From assembly GCF_002208135.1 (NCBI RefSeq), contig NZ_CP021646.1, positions 2,358,001 through 2,422,000 of the forward strand: 64,000 nucleotides of DNA, in the 5' to 3' direction. Under the pieces are notes generated by a model. It was not told the DNA's origin and ran no database searches. It worked only from the letters and a program-made list of their open reading frames with translations. Source of the stretch: Pseudoalteromonas piscicida (GTDB taxonomy: Bacteria > Pseudomonadota > Gammaproteobacteria > Enterobacterales > Alteromonadaceae). Of the stretch, positions 45,880 through 57,834 are shown one piece after another. Each line of letters opens with the position of its first letter. Position 1 is the first letter of the stretch. Position numbers and translations under genes: made by a program.

Positions 45880-45898
45880 TTTGTACAAAAAGTACAAA
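45880..45898 (+). promoter_or_regulatory. Inverted repeat / possible operator before the small peptide gene
   Basis: TTTGTAC (45880-45886) and GTACAAA (45892-45898) form a 7-bp inverted repeat with a 5-base spacer, next to a TTGACT sequence at 45873-45878 that could be a -35 element. I see no good -10 at 17 bases. Confidence 0.35.
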
Positions 45899-45963
45899 TG
45901 TAAAACAGCCAACATCTTGTATAGATTTGGTTAATATTTATATTTTTATAGAAGGAAACGACA

Positions 45964-46155
45964 GTGAAATTAAAATTCAACAAAAAATCGATTAAAGAAC
46001 TCAGTGTGAACAAAACACTTACTACCAAGATGACGCCAGCCGTTGCTGGAGGTAATGGCCCTGCAACGATGGATGACGCTTGTAATTCACTTCAAGTTTG
46101 TTGGACGTTCCGAAATGGCCAAGCTAATTGTGAAATTTGGGATGACGAACGTTAG
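45964..46155 (+). CDS. Small peptide with double-glycine leader (putative RiPP or bacteriocin precursor)
   Basis: 63 residues, GTG start with an AAGGAA ribosome-binding sequence. The first 30 residues (MKLKFNKKSIKELSVNKTLT, then TKMTPAVAGG) form a basic, amphipathic leader ending in Gly-Gly, like the leaders cut by peptidase-containing ABC exporters. The core of 33 residues is acidic with three cysteines (positions 10, 16 and 26 of the core). It stands alone between mutH and eno with its own terminator; no modification or export gene is near. Function unknown. Confidence 0.65.
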   Translation: MKLKFNKKSIKELSVNKTLTTKMTPAVAGGNGPATMDDACNSLQVCWTFRNGQANCEIWDDER

Positions 46156-46163
46156 CAACAAAA

Positions 46164-46189
46164 ACGCCAGTATCTAAACTGGCGTCTTT
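46164..46189. terminator. Bidirectional terminator between the peptide gene and eno
   Basis: An 8-bp stem (ACGCCAGT / ACTGGCGT) with a 6-base loop, followed by CTTTA on the plus strand and TTTTG on the minus strand. It lies between convergent genes. Confidence 0.72.
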
Positions 46190-46211
46190 ACTAAAAATCG
46201 AGTACCGCGAA

Positions 46212-47546
<1,335 letters not shown>

Positions 47547-47712
47547 CTATCGCAGGCGAATTCAGGGTCAATAAACCCGCTTTAAAGTTTGCCTTATCTC
47601 TGTAGCTTCGCAAAGTGAAGATTTTACACGTATCACATTGACGCGCCGGCAGATAAGAAAAGTTTGGCGATAAACACTACACTTAGCGCCTATTGCAAAA
47701 CCTTCTGCAACA

Positions 47713-47740
47713 AAAAAGCCGTGCAAGAGCACGGCTTTTT
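47713..47740 (-). terminator. Rho-independent terminator downstream of pyrG
   Basis: A 12-bp stem (AAAAAGCCGTGC / GCACGGCTTTTT) with a 4-base loop, 5 bases past the pyrG stop codon. The stem end and flank give a T-run on the minus strand. Confidence 0.83.
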
Positions 47741-47744
47741 CTTA

Positions 47745-49482
<1,738 letters not shown>

Positions 49483-49542
49483 TGTAGTAATATATTTTAT
49501 CAGAGGGTAGTTTTAATTAACGACCAAACCGTAAAATCGGAC

Positions 49543-50361
49543 TCAGTTTTTACTTCGTTGACGACGTTTCACGGTCTCCCAAGCACCATCCATCTCCTCT
49601 AAGTTTGCATCTTTAAGTGACAGTGAGGACTCATTCAGAACGGCTTCTATTTGCACAAAGCGATTTTTAAATTTCTCATTGGCTTGGCGTAACAGCTGCT
49701 CCGGATCTCGTTTAATATGTCGGCTCACATTCACAGTTGCAAACAACAAATCTCCCACCTCCTCCGCAGTATGTTCAGAGAGTGGATCTACTTGCAGCGC
49801 CTCGCTCACCTCTGCGACTTCTTCTTGCACTTTATCCCACGCACCGTGGTAACTTGGCCAGTCAAATCCAAGTTTGGCTGCTTGCTTTTGGATTTTGTAG
49901 GCTTTTGATAATGCAGGCAAGCTGCTCGGGATATCCGCTGCGAACGCGCCTGTTTTTTGCGCTTGTTTTTCTTGCTGTTTAATGGTCTGCCATTGCTGCT
50001 CAAGCTCTGCTTCGCTTAAGCTTTCCTGTTTTTCAAAAACATGAGGGTGACGTCTCACTAATTTATCATTGAGAGTTTGCACTATGTCAGCAAAGTCAAA
50101 CAACCCCTGCTCTTTTCCAAGTTGAGCATAAAAAATCACTTGGAACAGCAAATCCCCCAACTCTTCTTTTAAGTGAGCAAAATCGCCTTGTTCGATAGCA
50201 TCGGCAACTTCATGCGCTTCTTCTAACGTATGAGGGACAATGGTTTTAAAGGTTTGCTTCTTATCCCAGTCACACCCTGTGCTTGGGTCACGCAGCTGCG
50301 ACATAATCTCTAGCAGCTGCTCTATCCCCATTGTTGCCGAAGGCTTAGAGTCGCTTGGCAT
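49543..50361 (-). CDS. mazG: Nucleoside triphosphate pyrophosphohydrolase MazG
   Basis: About 272 residues from the ATG at 50361, which overlaps the relA 3' end. MazG hydrolyses (d)NTPs and in E. coli is linked to ppGpp levels. The repeat motifs are clear: GCDWDKKQTFKTIVPHTLEEAHEVADAI, LKEELGDLLFQVIFYAQLGKE, and in the second half KVQEEVAEVSEAL with EEVGDLLFATVNVSRH. It is translationally coupled to relA. Confidence 0.96.
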   Translation of the reverse strand: MPSDSKPSATMGIEQLLEIMSQLRDPSTGCDWDKKQTFKTIVPHTLEEAHEVADAIEQGDFAHLKEELGDLLFQVIFYAQLGKEQGLFDFADIVQTLNDKLVRRHPHVFEKQESLSEAELEQQWQTIKQQEKQAQKTGAFAADIPSSLPALSKAYKIQKQAAKLGFDWPSYHGAWDKVQEEVAEVSEALQVDPLSEHTAEEVGDLLFATVNVSRHIKRDPEQLLRQANEKFKNRFVQIEAVLNESSLSLKDANLEEMDGAWETVKRRQRSKN

Positions 50362-52498
50362 CAAAAACACCTTCGATTTGCATCAGTTTAGTCAACAAGC
50401 GATGCATAGCAGAAAGGTCATCCACCTCTACCTTCATCATAAATACCGCCACGTTTTTATCGTCTTGTGTTTGTACATTCATATTGAGAACATTGACTTT
50501 TTCATTGGCGAGCACAGCGCTAATGTCTCTAATGAGCCCTTGGCGGTCGTGTGCTTCAATTTTTAATGTAATGGCGTACGACGCTTTAACATCATCTGAC
50601 CAACTGACCGCAATCTCACGCTCCGGATGTACATCCGTAATATGAGCAAATGACTCACAATCAGAGCGATGCACAGCAATACCTCGCCCTTGCGTGATGT
50701 AACCCACAATTTCATCCCCTGGTACCGGCTCACAGCATTTCGCCATATGACTCATCAAGCTGCCAACCCCATCAACGACCACTGCGTTTTTGTCGCCTTT
50801 AGTGTGTTTTGGCGAGGAGATTTTTAACTTAGGTGTATCCTCAGGTTTATCTTGTACATAGTTTAGGAATTGGTTGATACGAATATCACCGGCACCAATC
50901 GCCACCATTAAATCGTCGAGCTCTTTAAAATTAAAGCGGTCAATCGCGGGCTCTAAATCTTTATAGGTAATATCTAGCTTTTGCAGATGGCTATCTAAAA
51001 TTTCTTTACCCGCTTGAAGATTTTTGTCTCTATCTTGCTGCTTAAACCAGTGATGGATCTTACTACGCGCTCTTGAAGAATGAATATATCCCAGCGACGG
51101 GTTTAACCAATCGCGACTTGGTGAAGCATTTTTCTGGGTCAGAATTTCTACCTGATCGCCAGTGCGTAGCGTATAAGTGAAAGGCACTATTTTACCAAAC
51201 ACTTTTGCCCCAATGCAGCGATGCCCAACATTGGAATGAATGTAGTAAGCGAAATCGAGCGGCGTCGAACCTAGCGGCAAATCAAAGATATCGCCCTTGG
51301 GCGTGAATACATAAACACGGTCTTCGACAACCTGATTCTTTAGCTCATCTGCTATTTCACTGCCATCCACCACTTCTTCTTGCCACTGCAACAGTTTGCG
51401 TAGCCAACTAATTTTTTGCTCGTATCCTGAGTTTCTGCCCGGCAACGCACCTTCTTTGTACATCCAATGTGCCGCCACCCCAAGCTCCGCATCTCGATGC
51501 ATAGCCTCAGTGCGGATTTGGATTTCTACGGTTTTTCCTTCAGGACCAAATACCACGGTATGAATAGACTGATAGCCGTTTTGCTTAGGCGTGGCAATAT
51601 AGTCGTCAAACTCTTTGTTTAAATGCCGCCAGCTGGTGTGCACAATGCCCAAAGCTGCGTAGCAATCTTGAATTTCATCTACCACCACACGCATCGCACG
51701 AATGTCGAACAACTGTTCGAATTCATAGCTTTTCTGCGCCATCTTTTTATAAATACTGTAAATATGCTTAGGACGACCGTAGACTTGCGCTTTAATGCCT
51801 GCATCTGCAAGTTTTTGTGCCACCGAATTAACCATATTTTCCATATAAGCTTCACGGTCTAGGCGTTTATCAGAAAGCTTCTTAGCAATAGACTTGTACG
51901 TATCTGGATGCAAATAACGAAACGAGAGATCTTCAAGTTCCCATTTTAATTGACCAATCCCCAAACGATTCGCAAGCGGTGCAAAAATATTGGCAGCCGC
52001 TTTTGCAGCAACGACTCTTTCTTCTTCCGATGCTTTTTTAACCGCGCGCAAATGGCAGATTTGCTCAGCAAGCTTAATCACTACGGCACGAACATCTTCC
52101 ACCATAGCGAGTAACATACGGCGGATATTATCGACTTGTACCTTACCCGAGCTCTGATGTGCCAAAGTGCTGATGGTTTCCATATTCTCCACCCCTCTTA
52201 AAAGCAGAGAGATATTTTTGCCAAGCGCTTCCTCTACTTGATCAAGGGATAATTTTCCAGCGACAAAATAAGGAGTTAAAAACGCAGTTGCTAAAGATTC
52301 GCTATCAAAATTTAAGTCTGCAAGGATCTCTACCATTTCGATGGCATTATTGAGATGTTCCGTTGACTCATCCGCGGGACAGAGTTCATAGGCTTTTTGT
52401 AGCCATGCTCTTTGATCCTTAGACAAGTTTAAGATAGTGAGTCGCGCATCAAACTCTAGTGGCAAAGTGGTTTGATGCGACTGCCGAGTAGCAACCAT
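50345..52498 (-). CDS. relA: GTP pyrophosphokinase RelA ((p)ppGpp synthetase I)
   Basis: 717 residues. It makes (p)ppGpp on stalled ribosomes. The N-terminal region lacks the HD hydrolase motif of SpoT, as in other RelA. The synthetase domain (FDIRAMRVVVDEIQDCYAALGIVH, then PKQNGYQSIHTVV), the TGS domain (VYVFTPKGDIFDLPLGSTPLDFAYYIHS), the zinc-finger region (MAKCCEPVPGDEIVGYITQGRGIAVHRSDC) and a C-terminal ACT domain follow in order. It lies downstream of rlmD. Confidence 0.97.
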   Translation of the reverse strand: MVATRQSHQTTLPLEFDARLTILNLSKDQRAWLQKAYELCPADESTEHLNNAIEMVEILADLNFDSESLATAFLTPYFVAGKLSLDQVEEALGKNISLLLRGVENMETISTLAHQSSGKVQVDNIRRMLLAMVEDVRAVVIKLAEQICHLRAVKKASEEERVVAAKAAANIFAPLANRLGIGQLKWELEDLSFRYLHPDTYKSIAKKLSDKRLDREAYMENMVNSVAQKLADAGIKAQVYGRPKHIYSIYKKMAQKSYEFEQLFDIRAMRVVVDEIQDCYAALGIVHTSWRHLNKEFDDYIATPKQNGYQSIHTVVFGPEGKTVEIQIRTEAMHRDAELGVAAHWMYKEGALPGRNSGYEQKISWLRKLLQWQEEVVDGSEIADELKNQVVEDRVYVFTPKGDIFDLPLGSTPLDFAYYIHSNVGHRCIGAKVFGKIVPFTYTLRTGDQVEILTQKNASPSRDWLNPSLGYIHSSRARSKIHHWFKQQDRDKNLQAGKEILDSHLQKLDITYKDLEPAIDRFNFKELDDLMVAIGAGDIRINQFLNYVQDKPEDTPKLKISSPKHTKGDKNAVVVDGVGSLMSHMAKCCEPVPGDEIVGYITQGRGIAVHRSDCESFAHITDVHPEREIAVSWSDDVKASYAITLKIEAHDRQGLIRDISAVLANEKVNVLNMNVQTQDDKNVAVFMMKVEVDDLSAMHRLLTKLMQIEGVFDAKRL

Positions 52499-52590
52499 GT
52501 TATGATACCTCCTGAAAATTACTTACCCGCCTCATTTTCGGGTAAATTATCTAACCTGCAGCTCAGGCAACAGCGGCCTCAGAGCTCAGA

Positions 52591-53910
52591 TTATTTACGC
52601 TGTTTTTCAAACAGCGCCATGGTTTCGATATGTCCCGTGTGGACAAACATATTCATTAAGCCAAGCTTTTCTAGTTCAAAGCCTGCCTGCGCTATCACCA
52701 AAGAGTCGCGCGCCAGCGTAACCGGGTCGCATGACACGTATAAAATACGGGTAAACTGCGTCAACGGTAATTGCTGCAGTACCTCAAGTGCACCCGGCCT
52801 TGAAGGGTCCAGTACTAACACATCTAAATTTGCGTCGAACCAAGCGGCCTCTGCAATCGACTGGGTTAGATCAAAACGGTGAAACTGAACATTACTGATT
52901 TGATTAGTTTGCGCATTTTGCTGAGCCATTGCAACCGATTGCGCTTCACCTTCTACACCAATCACATTTTTTGCTTGTTTTGCGAGCACTAAGGAGAAAT
53001 TTCCCACTCCACAGAAAAGATCGAGGACACTTTCATCGTTACTCAGCTGTAGCCAGTCTGTCGCTTGACGCAACATTGCTTCATTTACTGATTGATTCAC
53101 TTGAATAAAGTTGTTCAATCTAAATTCAAGTGTTAAGCCAAATTCACCAAGGCGATAGTGCGGCAACTGGGAATACACAACGGGCGTTTCACCATCGTCA
53201 AACAGGACCTGACAATTCTCTAGCTCGCTTTGTAACGTTTCGCGAGTCAAGGCCGACAATGGCTTTGTATGACGACACAGTACATAATTATGATTGTCCG
53301 CCTGACAAAGCTGAATATGGCTAATTAGCTTAAACTCACTCAGTGACTGCGCAAGCGCACTTAGTGTGTTAAAAATACTATCAAAGGGCGACACCAATAC
53401 ACCACACTGTTCTATTTCAACAATCTGCTTCGACTGACTTGCTCTAAAGCCTAACTTCACGCTTTTGCTTTGTTTATCATAAATACATGCCAAACGAGCT
53501 GCACGACGATAGTGAAGCGGCATGGAAGTAATCGGCGTTTGCCAAGGTAACTGAGCGATGTTGGCAAAACGCGCAAAAAGTTTTTCAACTGCATGCTGCT
53601 TTTCATTGAGCTGCCCCTCAACACTTTGATGCTGCAAGCTACAGCCACCACACTGCTGGTAATGCTGACAAAACGGTTTAACACGCTCTTTGGAGGCGTT
53701 TAGCACTTTGATCACCTTCGCTTCCAACAGTTTAGACTTAGCCTGTACGACCTGAGCCCTCACTCGCTCGCCAGTCAGGGCGCCAGTCACAAAACAGACC
53801 TTGCCTTCATGGCGAGCAACTCCTCGCCCCTGATGATCCATTGACTCTATGTGTAATTCTATTTGCTTTGACGGCTTAGCAGCTTTCTTAGCACGAAAAA
53901 TCTGTGCCAT
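52591..53910 (-). CDS. rlmD: 23S rRNA (uracil-1939-C5)-methyltransferase RlmD
   Basis: About 439 residues from the ATG at 53910 (MAQIFRAKKAAKPSKQIELHI). A TRAM domain is followed by an iron-sulfur cysteine cluster (KPFCQHYQQCGGCSLQHQ) and the methyltransferase domain with DLFCGVGNFSLVLAKQAKNVIGVEG, DVLVLDPSRPG and the catalytic cysteine in ILYVSCDPVTLARD. It is divergent from barA by about 80 bases, as in related genomes. Confidence 0.97.
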   Translation of the reverse strand: MAQIFRAKKAAKPSKQIELHIESMDHQGRGVARHEGKVCFVTGALTGERVRAQVVQAKSKLLEAKVIKVLNASKERVKPFCQHYQQCGGCSLQHQSVEGQLNEKQHAVEKLFARFANIAQLPWQTPITSMPLHYRRAARLACIYDKQSKSVKLGFRASQSKQIVEIEQCGVLVSPFDSIFNTLSALAQSLSEFKLISHIQLCQADNHNYVLCRHTKPLSALTRETLQSELENCQVLFDDGETPVVYSQLPHYRLGEFGLTLEFRLNNFIQVNQSVNEAMLRQATDWLQLSNDESVLDLFCGVGNFSLVLAKQAKNVIGVEGEAQSVAMAQQNAQTNQISNVQFHRFDLTQSIAEAAWFDANLDVLVLDPSRPGALEVLQQLPLTQFTRILYVSCDPVTLARDSLVIAQAGFELEKLGLMNMFVHTGHIETMALFEKQRK

Positions 53911-53988
53911 TGGGTTCCTCATTTGTTTGCTTATCACGTCGGTAAAAGATAATCTTAGTTACAGATTTCTCTGCACTTTTTTGACCCT

Positions 53989-56754
53989 ATGACAAAATTA
54001 AACCTGCGTGACAGTATTTTACTACTCACTCTTTTGCCAACCCTATTGGTTGGCGTGCTACTTGGTGGTTATTTTACTATAAACCGCTACGTAGAGCTTG
54101 AGGAAATTCTGATAAGTCAGGGAAATCGCATTGCAGATTCACTGGCCATGTCAGTTGAATACCCAATAGAAAAACAAGATAAAGCGCACTTGCACCGCAT
54201 TTTAAGCCAAGCGCACAATAAACACGCACCACTGGTAAAAAGCATCGCACTGTTTGATAAGCAAAACCAGCTTATTCTTACCAGTAATTATCATAGTGAG
54301 TTCGACAAATTACATTACTTTGGTGATGTGCAAAAACTACAAACCACCGAAGTCACTACGCTAAAAAATACGTTTGTGTTTTATTCACCAGTTAAAAATC
54401 ATTTAGCCAAAAAAACCGATTGGCACAGTGCAGAGCCGGCTACGCTCGCCGTATTAGTTGTAGAGATCAGTAAAGATCAAGCGCTTATATCGCAGCAGCG
54501 CGCGCTGATCTTGAGTGCTATTGTTATTATTTTCTCCTTTTTACTCAGTGTCATGCTCGCGATGCGGTTGTCACGCATGCTGACCAAGCCGATTGCCAGT
54601 TTGATTTTGGCCACAGACAAACTCAATGAAGGCAAACAAGACATCGCTATCAATGAACCGATGCGTGGCGAATTTGAGCTACTGCGCCAAGGCTTGATTG
54701 TCATTGGCAGAAAGATGGCAAATCAAAAAGACGAAATGCAAAAACACATTGATCAGGCAACTAGTGATTATCGCGAAACGCTTGAGCAGTATGAAACGCA
54801 GAATATTCAGCTCAATATTGCCAAAAAAGAAGCACAAGACGCTAACCGCGTAAAGTCAGATTTCTTGGCTAAGATGAGTCACGAGCTCAGAACACCACTC
54901 AATGGGGTCATAGGCTTTACCCGTCAACTTTATAAAACACCATTAAATAAACACCAGAAAGATTATTTAGATACCATAGAGCTATCTGCAAATAGCCTGC
55001 TTACCATCATTAGTGACATCTTGGACTTCTCAAAACTAGAAGCCGGCGCGATGGAGCTGGAGAATATCCAGTTTGAATTACGCGACGCCGTCAATGAGGT
55101 CATGACCTTATTAGCGCCAAGCGCTCATGATAAACAGCTCGAATTTTCGATTTCAGTTAATCGTCAAGTGCCCGACAACTTAATTGGCGATCCTACTCGA
55201 TTTAAGCAGGTGTTGACCAATCTAATTAGTAATGCCATCAAGTTCACGGAAAAAGGCTCAGTCAAAGTGGATATCAACCATCGCTTGATGGATGAATCTC
55301 AATCCTCGTTGTTAGTGTCTGTCAGTGATACCGGGGTCGGCATTGCGCAGGATAAACAAGACGCGTTATTCACGCCGTTTGCCCAAGCCGATACTAGCAT
55401 CACCCGTAAATTTGGCGGCACCGGTCTTGGTCTTATCATCACAAAACATATTGTTGAGGCGATGAATGGCCGCATTACTCTTAACTCAGCCCCTGGAAAT
55501 GGTACCTGCTTCTCATTTAATGCGGTCTTTGCACTGCCAAACCGGCTCTACAACGACGATTTACCAAGCAAGCCGCTGGAAAATAAACGCGTGCTCTACT
55601 TTGAGCCACAGGAGCACACTCATCATGCAGTAATGGCTCAGCTACAAGCGTGGGATATGCAGGTGACTCGGTGTCTAACAGAAGAAGAGTTTGATACCGC
55701 CTTAGGGTTGGATTTTAACTACGACATTTGTTTAATCGGCTCTATGGCAAGCGTCGACCAAATGCAGACGGTTAAGAGTTACATCAAGCAAGCTCGCGGA
55801 TCTGCAGACTACTTATATTTGATGGTTAATACCGTATCTCATAATATGCGTGAAGCGCTCATTGGCAGTGGCGCAGACGCTTGTTTAAGCAAACCACTTA
55901 ACCACAGAAAGCTATGCGAAATGCTTGCAGCACCGTATCGTTTAGATCACCCAGACATGAGTGCCAATGAAATCGAAGCTACAAGCCTGCCACTTAAAGT
56001 GCTCGTTGCGGACGATAACGATGCTAACTTGAAGTTGATCTGTACTTTGTTGGATGAACAAGTAGAAGCAATAGATACAGCACATAATGGTGCTCAAGCA
56101 GTAAGTTTATGCAAGTCCAGAAAATACGACCTCATATTTATGGATATTCAAATGCCTATCATGGACGGGATAAGCGCCTGTAGAAGCATTAGAGAGTCAT
56201 CGGTAAATGAGGATACCCCCATTATTGCCGTCACCGCTCATGCGCTTGCTGGCGAAAAAGAGCAGCTGCTTAAAGATGGCTTTAGTAACTATATGACTAA
56301 ACCCATAGATGAAGATATGCTTAAGCAAATTATTTGCGACCATAGCGCATCTTCACCAGTAGCGAGACAAAGAAATAACGAGAGTCATCAGCACAGCGTG
56401 CCGCCATTTAATAGCCAAATGTTAGACTGGGGGTTAGCACTGCAACGAGCTGGCAACAAACCTGACTTAGCATTGGAAATGCTCAACATGCTGCTTTCTA
56501 GCGTGCCCGAAACGTTGCGGCAGTTGGAATCCGCACAAAACGCAGAAGATCTACCGACGCTGCTCAAAGTAGTGCATAAGTTTCACGGTGCCTGTTGTTA
56601 TACTGGCGTACCAACTCTAAAGAAATTGGCTGAGACCATTGAGACCGGATTAAAACAAGAAAAATTACTCAGTGATATCGAACCTGAGCTATTTGAACTA
56701 GTGGATGGACTCACCTTATTACTTGCTGATTCTGAGCCATCACAATCCAACTGA
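53989..56754 (+). CDS. barA: Hybrid sensor histidine kinase BarA
   Basis: 921 residues, close to E. coli BarA (918). Two membrane segments flank a periplasmic sensor (about residues 10-185), then HAMP, the dimerisation helix with KMSHELRTPLNGVIGF (His near 297), the ATPase domain (GDPTRFKQVLTNLISNAIKFT; GTGLGLIITKHIVEAM), a degenerate receiver, a true receiver (LIFMDIQMPIMDG, Asp near 719) and a C-terminal Hpt (VVHKFHGACC, His near 863). It feeds the GacA/UvrY response regulator and so the CsrA system. Confidence 0.95.
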   Translation: MTKLNLRDSILLLTLLPTLLVGVLLGGYFTINRYVELEEILISQGNRIADSLAMSVEYPIEKQDKAHLHRILSQAHNKHAPLVKSIALFDKQNQLILTSNYHSEFDKLHYFGDVQKLQTTEVTTLKNTFVFYSPVKNHLAKKTDWHSAEPATLAVLVVEISKDQALISQQRALILSAIVIIFSFLLSVMLAMRLSRMLTKPIASLILATDKLNEGKQDIAINEPMRGEFELLRQGLIVIGRKMANQKDEMQKHIDQATSDYRETLEQYETQNIQLNIAKKEAQDANRVKSDFLAKMSHELRTPLNGVIGFTRQLYKTPLNKHQKDYLDTIELSANSLLTIISDILDFSKLEAGAMELENIQFELRDAVNEVMTLLAPSAHDKQLEFSISVNRQVPDNLIGDPTRFKQVLTNLISNAIKFTEKGSVKVDINHRLMDESQSSLLVSVSDTGVGIAQDKQDALFTPFAQADTSITRKFGGTGLGLIITKHIVEAMNGRITLNSAPGNGTCFSFNAVFALPNRLYNDDLPSKPLENKRVLYFEPQEHTHHAVMAQLQAWDMQVTRCLTEEEFDTALGLDFNYDICLIGSMASVDQMQTVKSYIKQARGSADYLYLMVNTVSHNMREALIGSGADACLSKPLNHRKLCEMLAAPYRLDHPDMSANEIEATSLPLKVLVADDNDANLKLICTLLDEQVEAIDTAHNGAQAVSLCKSRKYDLIFMDIQMPIMDGISACRSIRESSVNEDTPIIAVTAHALAGEKEQLLKDGFSNYMTKPIDEDMLKQIICDHSASSPVARQRNNESHQHSVPPFNSQMLDWGLALQRAGNKPDLALEMLNMLLSSVPETLRQLESAQNAEDLPTLLKVVHKFHGACCYTGVPTLKKLAETIETGLKQEKLLSDIEPELFELVDGLTLLLADSEPSQSN

Positions 56755-56768
56755 CCCTTATATCCGCA

Positions 56769-56822
56769 CCTATCTACTCGCTACTTTTATAAACCCAATC
56801 ATCGACGTAGCGAATAGATAGG
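56769..56822 (+). repeat. 16-bp imperfect inverted repeat after barA
   Basis: CCTATCTACTCGCTAC (56769-56784) pairs with GTAGCGAATAGATAGG (56807-56822) with one mismatch, around a 22-base loop, 14 bases past the barA stop codon. No U-tract follows. It may protect or end the transcript. Confidence 0.4.
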
Positions 56823-56957
56823 GAGCATGGAGCTATCGTTATTTCTAAAACGCTTCTCGACAATTTATTACACTTTCTAACAGCACTCCCCAACTCTTGT
56901 AACAAACTCATTACATTCTAAATTCACGCAATCTTCAACTTACGAAAGGAATTCTGT

Positions 56958-57743
56958 ATGTATCTCATCAAATCGGCACTTACTTCTGCTGCCATCTTCA
57001 CCCTCGCTTTTGCTTCTTTTAGTCACGCCATTGAACCTCCATCTGACGAATGGCAAGTTCGTTTAGGAGGAGGAGCTGCCGCTGCAGATTTACCGTGGAA
57101 AGGCATTGAGAGTGAGCTGATCTCAATTCCCATCATAGATATCCAAAAAGGGAACTGGTTTATCAACAAAGACAGCTTAATTGGCTATCGCTTTCCTATT
57201 ACCGAAGATTTATCTGTCTACTCCGGATTGGGCTATCGCCAAGACGGCTATGATGGTGTGTTCCGAGATGCGAAATCCGAGGACGAGGTTTTTGAAGGAT
57301 ATGACGCACCAGATGGCGATATTACCGTTAACTACGGCATTACCTACCTGTGGTTTACGCTAGCTGGTCACAGCGATATTTCCGATAATTCAGATTCAAC
57401 CACGGCTACTTTTTCGGTATCAATTCCACTGTACAACAATGGCCGAGGATTTAAAGTATCGGCCGTAGGTAATGTAGAATGGCAGCAGTCTGACTACGTC
57501 AATTACATTTACGGGGTGAGCGGGAAAAACATCGATATCAGCCGTGGTCGATTGGGCTACTTAACTACTGATGATGCGGTGAACTATTCGGCAGGCTTGA
57601 CCGTGCATTATCAGTTAAAAACACAACTAAGTCTGGTTGGTGGCATAACTCGAACTAAGCTCGATGATGTTATTGCCAATAGTCCGTTATTAGACAGAGA
57701 CACTAGCGATCTGGCTTATGCAGGATTAGTCTACCAGTTTTAG
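56958..57743 (+). CDS. MipA/OmpV family outer-membrane protein
   Basis: 261 residues. A signal peptide (YLIKSALTSAAIFTLAFASFSHA) precedes a beta barrel that starts EWQVRLGGGAAAADLPWKGI and ends DLAYAGLVYQF, with a terminal Phe typical of outer-membrane barrels. The pattern matches the MipA/OmpV family. The specific role is not known; family members act as porin-like or murein-synthesis scaffold proteins. It stands alone between barA and a strong bidirectional terminator. Confidence 0.82.
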   Translation: MYLIKSALTSAAIFTLAFASFSHAIEPPSDEWQVRLGGGAAAADLPWKGIESELISIPIIDIQKGNWFINKDSLIGYRFPITEDLSVYSGLGYRQDGYDGVFRDAKSEDEVFEGYDAPDGDITVNYGITYLWFTLAGHSDISDNSDSTTATFSVSIPLYNNGRGFKVSAVGNVEWQQSDYVNYIYGVSGKNIDISRGRLGYLTTDDAVNYSAGLTVHYQLKTQLSLVGGITRTKLDDVIANSPLLDRDTSDLAYAGLVYQF

Positions 57744-57771
57744 GTCAAGTAACCCCTTGTTCAAGTTAAAT

Positions 57772-57800
57772 AAAAAACCCAAGTTTAACTTGGGTTTTTT
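57772..57800. terminator. Strong bidirectional terminator between the MipA/OmpV gene and purF
   Basis: A 13-bp perfect stem (AAAAAACCCAAGT / ACTTGGGTTTTTT) with a 3-base loop and T-runs on both strands. Confidence 0.9.
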
Positions 57801-57834
57801 ATTATCATAATGCTTGTTTACATCATCGAACGTA

